A stretch of 5,907 nucleotides of DNA. Source: Bacilli bacterium. Its GTDB lineage: Bacteria > Bacillota_I > Bacilli_A > RF39 > UBA660. Below are positions 1 through 4,696 of this stretch, one piece after another (within the stretch, counting starts at the first letter, position 1; each line of letters opens with the position of its first letter). The stretch covers positions 1 through 5,907 of the forward strand of contig JAAWDB010000017.1 of NCBI GenBank assembly GCA_022793555.1. The letters are read 5' to 3'. Made by a program: the position numbers and the translations under genes. The notes beneath the pieces were generated by a model. It worked only from the letters and a program-made list of their open reading frames with translations, searched no databases and was not told the origin of the DNA.

Positions 1-1803
1 AACCTAGTAACTAGTGTTTACTATCATCACGCAAAAGAAGAAAATAGGGATAATGTTAAAGCCTATTATGATAAATACATGAAACAAAACGTATCACTTG
101 GTTTTGAAAAATCTATGAAACCCTCTCATTTATATAAAAAATATGTATTATTTTCATATCCAAACCAAGGATTTGAAGATTTTAATTGGCCAAGCTATGC
201 GAAACTAAAAGGGTTACTTCAAAAATGTGACTATGCTGCAAGCGCTAACATCGGAGTTCTAGAACGTTTTAATATTCAAAAAAGAAGAGCTTTTTTAAAA
301 ACTATTGAAAAAACCATAGAATTAAATTCTCTACAAAAATTTATGAAACAAAATGTTAATCAAAATGTAATAGTGATAGCACCAACTGGAATGGGAAAAA
401 CCGAAGCATCTTTTTTATGGAGCAACTTAGATAAAACATTTTACACCTTACCTCTTCGTGTGGCATCAAATGCCATTTATAATCGAGCTAGAAAGAAGTA
501 TCATTATCAAGAAGTGTCATTATTGCATTCATCTGCTTTTAATTTTTTAAATAAAGAATGGCACGAAAACCAAACGGAATTTAATGAAAAATTTAAAATC
601 ACTAAACAGCTAGGAGATTCCTTAACCATTTTAACCATTGATCAATTATTTAAGTTTCCTCTAAAAGCTTTAGGACATGAGTTATTATTTGCAACTCTTA
701 CTTATTCTAAAGTGATTATCGACGAAATTCAAATGTATTCCTCAACCATTATTGCATCTATTATCATTGGTTTAAAATACTTGGTTCAAGAAGGTGGAAA
801 ATTCGCCATTACTACAGCAACATTACCACCCATTTTTTTAGATTTATTAAATGAACACTTACCAAAGATGAATGGCTATCAACTAAAGAAATTTTCAGAT
901 TCTAAATTATCAAAAAGACATCGCATTAAATTGCTTCCTTATGATTTTTCATACGATTTAATCATAGAGCAAGCAAAGAAACACAAAGTATTGGTAATAT
1001 GCAATACCGTTATCAGGGCTCAAGAAGTATTTGATAAATTAAAAAATATCCATACAAAAGTAAATTTATTGCATAGCAAATTTATTAAAAAAGATCGTCA
1101 AGAAAAAGAAAATCAAATTTTATCATTAAAAAATAATGGCATTTGGGTTTGTACACAAATCGTTGAAGCAAGTCTAGACCTTGATTTTGACATTTTACAT
1201 ACGGATTTATCGCCAGCTGATAGTTTATTTCAGCGGATGGGAAGATGTTATCGTAAAAGAAACATAGATCATTCTAATCCTAATATCTATATTTATGATA
1301 CAAAAATAGGATTAAAAGAAGGAAAAAAAGGGGTATACGATAAATTTATTTATGAATTAACATGGAGGTTTTTAAAGAATTTTGACAATCAAATATTAAA
1401 AGAAGACGCTAAGTGCCAAATAATTGAAAAAATTTATAACGCTCAGGCATTAGAAAATTCGTTTTATTTAAAAGATTTAAAGCAAAAAATAAAAAGTATA
1501 AATAATTGTTATCCTGGAAAGTATGATCAAAAAAGAGTAGATGAAATATTTCGAGACATAGAAGACATTACAATAATACCGGATAAAATTTATGAAGAAA
1601 ATAAAAACGAAATCGAGCGTTTAAAAGCTAGTTATCTAAAAAGTACCGGACTAGAAAAACTTAATGAACTAAATAAGTTACTAGAGTATACTTTGCAAAT
1701 TCCGAGTTTTCATCGAACTAAATGTACAAACTTTTTAGATAATCAAATTTATCGAATTCCTTATGACTACAATAAAGAAAAGGGAATAATTTTTGAAGTC
1801 TAG
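1..1803 (+). CDS. cas3: CRISPR-associated helicase/nuclease Cas3, 5'-truncated by window edge
   Basis: Cas3 is the effector of type I CRISPR interference: Cascade recruits it to an R-loop, where it nicks and unwinds target DNA. The frame is open from base 1 with no stop, so the ATG at 79 is internal; 600 codons are visible and the start lies upstream. In visible numbering, residues 1-80 are the end of the HD nuclease domain, with a His-His pair at 9-10 and the terminal CDYAAS motif (Asp77). The SF2 helicase follows: Walker A APTGMGKTE (127-135), DEAD-box variant DEIQ (241-244), motif III TTATLP (271-276), motif V region TQIVEASLDLDFD (from 385) and motif VI QRMGRCYR (411-418). The C-terminal part, about 440-600, is charged and Lys-rich. 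All helicase motifs look intact. Full-length relatives are commonly 700-800 residues, so roughly 100-200 are missing, including the first HD motifs. Subtype I-B is likeliest from the HD-helicase fusion and the lineage, but other cas genes are needed to assign it. Confidence 0.95.
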   Translation, partial: NLVTSVYYHHAKEENRDNVKAYYDKYMKQNVSLGFEKSMKPSHLYKKYVLFSYPNQGFEDFNWPSYAKLKGLLQKCDYAASANIGVLERFNIQKRRAFLKTIEKTIELNSLQKFMKQNVNQNVIVIAPTGMGKTEASFLWSNLDKTFYTLPLRVASNAIYNRARKKYHYQEVSLLHSSAFNFLNKEWHENQTEFNEKFKITKQLGDSLTILTIDQLFKFPLKALGHELLFATLTYSKVIIDEIQMYSSTIIASIIIGLKYLVQEGGKFAITTATLPPIFLDLLNEHLPKMNGYQLKKFSDSKLSKRHRIKLLPYDFSYDLIIEQAKKHKVLVICNTVIRAQEVFDKLKNIHTKVNLLHSKFIKKDRQEKENQILSLKNNGIWVCTQIVEASLDLDFDILHTDLSPADSLFQRMGRCYRKRNIDHSNPNIYIYDTKIGLKEGKKGVYDKFIYELTWRFLKNFDNQILKEDAKCQIIEKIYNAQALENSFYLKDLKQKIKSINNCYPGKYDQKRVDEIFRDIEDITIIPDKIYEENKNEIERLKASYLKSTGLEKLNELNKLLEYTLQIPSFHRTKCTNFLDNQIYRIPYDYNKEKGIIFEV

Positions 1804-1970
1804 TCAGATTTAATCAAAACTTAGAGTAATTTAAATTATGGGGTTTGAAAATTTCATCAAGTTAATACTATGTTTTTAATCTATACATATTGTATTTAAA
1901 AAGTCTGTTAATAAAATCGCTTGATTTCACTAAGACTCTATTATAAGATATAAACAGGACGTGATACGTT
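1804..1970. other. Intergenic spacer between cas3 and the membrane-protein gene
   Basis: This 167-base AT-rich spacer follows the cas3 stop. I find no CRISPR repeat unit, no tRNA and no convincing intrinsic terminator: there is no GC-bearing hairpin followed by a T-run. It contains a perfect but purely A/T 12-base palindrome at 1827-1838, which is weak evidence in DNA of this composition. A 5-base inverted repeat, AGTCT near 1905 with AGACT near 1934, has a long loop and is also weak. The right end carries a possible promoter and the ribosome binding site of the next gene. Confidence 0.6.
1921..1949 (+). promoter_or_regulatory. Weak candidate promoter for the DUF308-like/methyltransferase pair
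   Basis: TTGATT at 1921-1926 and TAAGAT at 1944-1949 are separated by 17 bases, but each matches the sigma-A consensus at only four of six positions. A better -10 match, TATAAA at 1949-1954, lies 22 bases from the -35-like box, which is too far. With no visible cas3 terminator, the pair downstream could instead be read through from cas3. An AGGA at 1956-1959, 11 bases before the ATG at 1971, is a modest ribosome binding site. An in-frame TGA at 1962-1964 rules out any earlier start. Confidence 0.3.
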
Positions 1971-2516
1971 ATGAGGAATAAGCAAAAGGTTGACATTACA
2001 GCTTCATTATTGTGTATTTTTTTAGGAAGTTTGCTATTACTTTGTCCTTTAATGAATTATAAAGATATAAATACGACTTTTATGACGGCAATGTTTGTCT
2101 ATTCCATAATATATTCCGGAAAATTTATATTAACCAAAGATAGCAATGACTTTGAAGGAATTTTAACATCACTTGCTAGTCTATTTATTGGTTCGCTTGC
2201 TTTTATCATAAGAGTAGGGGATTCCACGTTAAATTTAGCGATTCTATTTTTTGTTTGGATTATCATGCAATCATTAATTAAATTAAAAAAAGCAGATTAT
2301 TACAATGATCGCAATAATAAATTATGGATTTTAGAAATTAGTTTTTTAGCTATTTTTATTTTAATGGGAATATTAACTGCAATAAATTTAAATTATAACA
2401 GTGACATTCAAATATTAATGCTTGGCTTTTTCTTTTTCACTAATGGTATACTAGAATTTGTTGATCCCATTATCTTATCTCTAGCAAAGGAGAATAAAAA
2501 TGAAAACAGTAAATGA
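1971..2516 (+). CDS. DUF308/HdeD-like six-helix membrane protein
   Basis: This is a 181-residue integral membrane protein with about six hydrophobic segments, near residues 9-28, 35-54, 62-80, 86-104, 118-138 and 145-164. The tail is short, hydrophilic and Lys/Asn-rich. Length, helix number and the last-pair pattern (GILTAIN near 133-139, then LMLGFFFFTNGILEF at 149-163) resemble the DUF308 repeat of HdeD-type proteins. Enterobacterial HdeD is linked to acid resistance, but most Firmicutes members have no known function, so no substrate or role is assigned. No signal peptidase site is evident. The start is fixed by an in-frame TGA nine bases upstream. The gene ends in TGA and overlaps the methyltransferase gene by 17 bases, so the two are probably co-transcribed and translationally coupled. 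An unrelated small membrane protein is possible because the family match is by pattern only. Confidence 0.7.
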   Translation: MRNKQKVDITASLLCIFLGSLLLLCPLMNYKDINTTFMTAMFVYSIIYSGKFILTKDSNDFEGILTSLASLFIGSLAFIIRVGDSTLNLAILFFVWIIMQSLIKLKKADYYNDRNNKLWILEISFLAIFILMGILTAINLNYNSDIQILMLGFFFFTNGILEFVDPIILSLAKENKNENSK

Positions 2517-3369
2517 TTTTTATGACTATCAAATTTTAGATATGGCAAATGGCATGAAACTAGAAAATTGGAATAATGTAAAACTTCTCCGACCAGATCC
2601 TCAAATCATATGGACGAAAAAAACAAATCCAGAGACTTGGCAAAACATTGATGCTACATATGAACGTAGTAATACAGGGGGCGGAAAGTGGAACATTCAA
2701 AATAAAAAAATTCCTCCTTTTTGGCAGGTGACTTATAAAGACCTTACATTTAATCTAAAATTAATGGGCTTTAAACACACGGGTTTATTTCCAGAACAAG
2801 CCTATAATTGGAATTTAATTCGTGAAACAATAAAAAATGCAAATCGAAAAGTAAAGGTCTTAAATCTTTTTGCTTATACAGGTGCTGCATCGATTGCTGC
2901 CTTAAAAGAGGGGGCAGAAGTCGTTCATGTCGATTCTTCAAGAGGAATGATTGACTGGGCGAAAGAAAATGTCAAAAGTAATCTCCTTGAAGATAAACCA
3001 ATTCGCTTTTTAATTGACGATGTCATAAAATTTGTCAAAAGAGAAATTCGTCGAGGAAATAAATATGATATTATCCTAATGGATCCACCTAGTTTTGGGA
3101 GAGGAAGTAAAAATGAAGTTTGGAACATTGAAAAAGATTTATATGAATTAGTTTTAATGTGTTCTGAACTATTAAGTGATGACCCATTGCTATTTATTAT
3201 TAATTCCTATAGTACAGGTTTATCGAAAACAATTTTAGAAAACATCCTTTATTTAACAGTAAATAAAAAAAGAGAAGGAAATATTATAAGCGATGAACTA
3301 GGTATTCAAATGCCTTCTAGTTCCCTAGTTTTACCTTGTGGTCTATTTGCCCGTTGGGAGAAAAAATAA
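2500..3369 (+). CDS. Class I SAM-dependent (rRNA-type) methyltransferase, COG1092/RlmI-like
   Basis: This 289-residue cytoplasmic protein carries a Rossmann-fold methyltransferase domain. The GLFPEQ segment (95-100) followed by NW (103-104) is typical of the COG1092 group. Motif I is VLNLFAYTGAAS (120-131), the SAM-ribose acidic residue is probably Asp145, motif III is around Asp173-Asp174, and motif IV is DPPSF (195-199). The C-terminus has the LPCGLFARW segment (278-286) found in relatives. RlmI and RlmK, which modify 23S rRNA, share the fold, but this protein lacks the N-terminal PUA domain of RlmI. The group also includes proteins annotated as oxetanocin A resistance proteins. The substrate, probably RNA, cannot be read from sequence, so no symbol is given. 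A strong AAAGGAG site at 2486-2492, seven bases before the ATG, lies inside the upstream gene and supports this start. The gene ends at a terminator shared with convergent spoVS. Confidence 0.9.
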   Translation: MKTVNDFYDYQILDMANGMKLENWNNVKLLRPDPQIIWTKKTNPETWQNIDATYERSNTGGGKWNIQNKKIPPFWQVTYKDLTFNLKLMGFKHTGLFPEQAYNWNLIRETIKNANRKVKVLNLFAYTGAASIAALKEGAEVVHVDSSRGMIDWAKENVKSNLLEDKPIRFLIDDVIKFVKREIRRGNKYDIILMDPPSFGRGSKNEVWNIEKDLYELVLMCSELLSDDPLLFIINSYSTGLSKTILENILYLTVNKKREGNIISDELGIQMPSSSLVLPCGLFARWEKK

Positions 3370-3371
3370 AA

Positions 3372-3408
3372 AAAGAATTTTTCGTGTAGAAAAGTTCTTT
3401 ATTTGTTT
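3372..3408. terminator. Bidirectional intrinsic terminator between methyltransferase gene and spoVS
   Basis: A 12-base inverted repeat pairs 3372-3383 with 3389-3400 around a 5-base loop (3384-3388). On the plus strand all 12 pairs form, counting one G-U wobble, and ATTTGTTT follows. On the minus strand the wobble becomes a C-A mismatch, but the following T-tract is stronger (7 Ts, an A, then 6 Ts). It lies exactly between two convergent genes, and its right arm includes part of the spoVS stop codon (3399-3401). Confidence 0.8.
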
Positions 3409-3659
3409 AATACGATAAGTTTCATCGCAGTTTTTTGTTCTCCGTTGATAACAATATCATTAAAAGCAGGAACAACAACTAAATTCTCACCACTTGGAGC
3501 TACAAATCCTCTTGCAATAGCAATCGCCTTAATGGCTTGATTTAAGCTACCAGCTCCAATAGTTTGAATTTCAACTTCTTTTTGTTCACGATAAATATTA
3601 GCAATCGCTCCCGCAACTTTACTAGGATTTGATTTACTAGATACTTTTAAAATTTCCAT
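3399..3659 (-). CDS. spoVS: Stage V sporulation protein S (SpoVS)
   Basis: This 86-residue protein has the same length as Bacillus subtilis SpoVS and matches the family throughout. It starts MEILKVSSKS. The central signature IGAGSLNQAIKAIAIARGF lies at 34-52, followed by APSG (54-57) and PAFNDI (64-69), and it ends in the TAMKLIV strand (77-83). SpoVS is a small Alba-like protein that affects septation and spore coat maturation in B. subtilis. It is also widespread in bacteria that do not sporulate, where its role is not settled, so it does not prove sporulation here. AAGGAGG (3664-3670) ends four bases before the ATG. The gene lies 56 bases after a membrane-protein gene, probably in the same operon, and ends at the shared terminator. 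Its leader has a possible SD-masking structure, listed separately. Confidence 0.96.
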   Translation of the reverse strand: MEILKVSSKSNPSKVAGAIANIYREQKEVEIQTIGAGSLNQAIKAIAIARGFVAPSGENLVVVPAFNDIVINGEQKTAMKLIVLNK

Positions 3660-3660
3660 A

Positions 3661-3713
3661 ATTCCTCCTTCATTCTAGTTAACTATATGGCTTTTTGGAG
3701 GAAACATTCCAAA
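3661..3713 (-). promoter_or_regulatory. Candidate spoVS translational control structure (anti-SD pairing)
   Basis: In the minus-strand mRNA, UUCCUCC (from 3703 down to 3697) is a perfect 7-base complement of GGAGGAA (3668 to 3662), which holds the spoVS Shine-Dalgarno sequence. The 28-base loop contains the small palindrome TAGTTAACTA. A competing hairpin, UUUGGA (3713-3708) with UCCAAA (3699-3694), shares bases 3697-3699 with the anti-SD, so the two cannot form together. Neither is followed by a T-run, so this would act on translation rather than termination. The pairing is seen directly; function is inferred. Confidence 0.4.
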
Positions 3714-3715
3714 TT

Positions 3716-4105
3716 TTATAAAATTATTAAAGTAACTGCAATAATAATTCCAATATTTAAAATTGCATAAAACAAAATGGACGCATTAATAAATCCGGCC
3801 CGTCTTTCTTCATTTCGCTTTAAAGTTCTCGATTTATTTTCATTGGCAACAACTCTATCATTATATAATTGTTCTCGGGCATAAGAAGCTTTTTGAATAC
3901 AATTCGATAGATTAAGAGCATGAGGATTTCCATTCAAAGTATTTTGATCAATTAATTTTTTACTTTCATCCAAAATTTGTTGAGCGTGGGACGAAATAAA
4001 ATTCTGATAAAAGGAAGCATCATACGAAAAAACTTCTCGATAATAACGGGCTTCAGCATTACCTTGTCCTTCTACATAATCTTTGATAGAACACATTTTA
4101 TTCAT
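3716..4105 (-). CDS. Unrecognised tail-anchored membrane protein
   Basis: I do not recognise this 129-residue protein. The first 100 or so residues are hydrophilic, look mostly helical and are rich in Asn, Gln, Tyr and Ser, with Cys at 5 and 69. A basic stretch, KSRTLKRNEERR (91-102), precedes a single C-terminal hydrophobic segment (about 105-128) that ends at the last residue. This predicts a tail-anchored topology with the soluble part in the cytoplasm, following the positive-inside rule. There is no signal peptide. GGAGG at 4115-4119, nine bases upstream, supports the ATG at 4105 over the Met at codon 4. The gene overlaps the end of its upstream neighbour by 8 bases, so the two are probably co-translated and may act together. 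spoVS follows 56 bases later. A 14-base A/T palindrome (3712-3725) covers its stop codon. Confidence 0.8.
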   Translation of the reverse strand: MNKMCSIKDYVEGQGNAEARYYREVFSYDASFYQNFISSHAQQILDESKKLIDQNTLNGNPHALNLSNCIQKASYAREQLYNDRVVANENKSRTLKRNEERRAGFINASILFYAILNIGIIIAVTLIIL

Positions 4106-4598
4106 GTCTTATAGCCTCCACTTCTTCTTTAAATTTTTGATAATAAACTATTGGATTTTGACTTCGCAACTTTTGATATAACTGCAAAACTAGTTCCATA
4201 TTTTGAGTGATTTTAAATTTATTCCCCAAATTATCTTCAACGACTAAAAAATATTGCCCCTGATCATCTTGTCTCATTAAAACATTGGTAATAAGATGAT
4301 CATCTTGTAAAGAAGTAGGTTCGTTTTCTTCTTCAGCTAAGATATTAACTCGAATAATACGAAAAATGTCTTCAGCCTGTAATTTGTTATTGATTTGTAT
4401 TTGTTCACGTAACATTTGATTTTCTAGAATCTGTGGTAAATAATAATGACTGATGTCAACCTTTTCTGGATTTACACTACCATGATAAACTAAGTCATTT
4501 CCTATAATTTCTAACTTTCCCTGCCAAGATTCATTACGCTTAACCCATTCATTAAAATATAACATATTGTCATTCATTATTTGTAAATTTGCGTTCAT
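4098..4598 (-). CDS. Unrecognised soluble protein, first gene of the minus-strand operon
   Basis: I do not recognise this 166-residue protein. It has no signal peptide or membrane segment, is rather acidic and looks mixed alpha/beta. It opens with a Trp-bearing stretch (WVKRNESWQ, 18-26), followed by a Gln/Asn-rich probable helix (57-75). An acidic linker (EEENE, 89-93) comes next, then a probable beta hairpin around 102-130 and a C-terminal helical region (134-165). QDD occurs at 98-100 and 110-112, flanking one short strand. AGGAGG (4604-4609), five bases upstream, and a good promoter (4623-4651) support this ATG over Met8 and Met12. The stop overlaps the next gene's start by 8 bases. It is divergent from sufB, but nothing in it suggests an Fe-S ligand set: it has no cysteine. 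A partner role with the tail-anchored protein is inferred from coupling only. Confidence 0.8.
   Translation of the reverse strand: MNANLQIMNDNMLYFNEWVKRNESWQGKLEIIGNDLVYHGSVNPEKVDISHYYLPQILENQMLREQIQINNKLQAEDIFRIIRVNILAEEENEPTSLQDDHLITNVLMRQDDQGQYFLVVEDNLGNKFKITQNMELVLQLYQKLRSQNPIVYYQKFKEEVEAIRHE
4261..4308. repeat. 12-base direct repeat and 14-base palindrome inside the unknown soluble gene
   Basis: TGATCATCTTGT occurs at 4261-4272 and again at 4297-4308, exactly 36 bases apart and so in frame. On the minus strand both copies code for Gln-Asp-Asp. The second copy overlaps the perfect palindrome AAGATGATCATCTT (4293-4306). The repeat is probably a by-product of the duplicated QDD residues, but the palindrome could form a hairpin in the mRNA. 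Confidence 0.5.
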
Positions 4599-4622
4599 GA
4601 CATCCTCCTAGTATTATAAAAA

Positions 4623-4651
4623 ATTATAACAAGTTCGCCATAAAAATACAA
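4623..4651 (-). promoter_or_regulatory. Promoter of the unknown pair and probably spoVS
   Basis: On the minus strand TTGTAT (4651-4646) and a perfect TATAAT (4628-4623) are separated by exactly 17 bases, a good sigma-A-type promoter. The start site should fall near 4616, giving a leader of about 18 bases that contains the AGGAGG at 4609-4604. A second TATAAT at 4618-4613 has no usable -35 box at the right distance. Confidence 0.75.
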
Positions 4652-4681
4652 TTGTTTTGTGAGTCACTTCTGCGTTATAAT
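4652..4681 (+). promoter_or_regulatory. Promoter of sufB
   Basis: TTGTTT (4652-4657) and a perfect TATAAT (4676-4681) are separated by 18 bases. The -35 box directly abuts that of the divergent promoter, and the palindrome ACAATTGT (4648-4655) spans the junction. GTGAGTCAC (4659-4667), a short 4-1-4 inverted repeat, sits in the spacer and could be an operator, but it is too short to be convincing. The predicted start, near 4688, leaves a leader of only about nine bases. Confidence 0.65.
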
Positions 4682-4684
4682 AAA

Positions 4685-4691
4685 AAGGTGA
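4685..4691 (+). promoter_or_regulatory. sufB ribosome binding site
   Basis: AAGGTGA ends five bases before the ATG at 4697. It fixes this start, since the SufB N-terminus begins right after it. The predicted transcription start from the TATAAT at 4676-4681 would fall inside this site. Confidence 0.7.
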
Positions 4692-4696
4692 TTTTT

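Noticed and set aside
79..81. ATG at 79 as the start of cas3
   Set aside because: The frame is open upstream to base 1, those 26 codons read as HD-domain sequence with a His-His pair, and there is no ribosome binding site before 79.
1804..1970. CRISPR array or degenerate repeat after cas3
   Set aside because: No segment of 20 or more bases repeats here or elsewhere in the window; only AT-rich short matches are present.
2514..2516. Mycoplasma code 4 (TGA as tryptophan)
   Set aside because: Tryptophan is TGG in all genes, no in-frame TGA is used, and TGA here ends the membrane protein just after the next gene's well-placed start.
2925..3128. 67-codon minus-strand ORF
   Set aside because: It lies wholly inside the methyltransferase gene, antisense to its conserved motif I-IV region, and has no family resemblance.
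3660..3715. Intrinsic terminator or separate promoter between the tail-anchored gene and spoVS
   Set aside because: The hairpins on the minus strand are not followed by a T-run. The TATAGT-like box has no -35 at a usable distance (closest gives a 19-base spacer with a poor match).
4613..4618. Second TATAAT as the main promoter of the minus-strand operon
   Set aside because: Its start would fall inside the AGGAGG site and there is no -35 box 16-18 bases upstream; the TATAAT at 4623-4628 fits far better.
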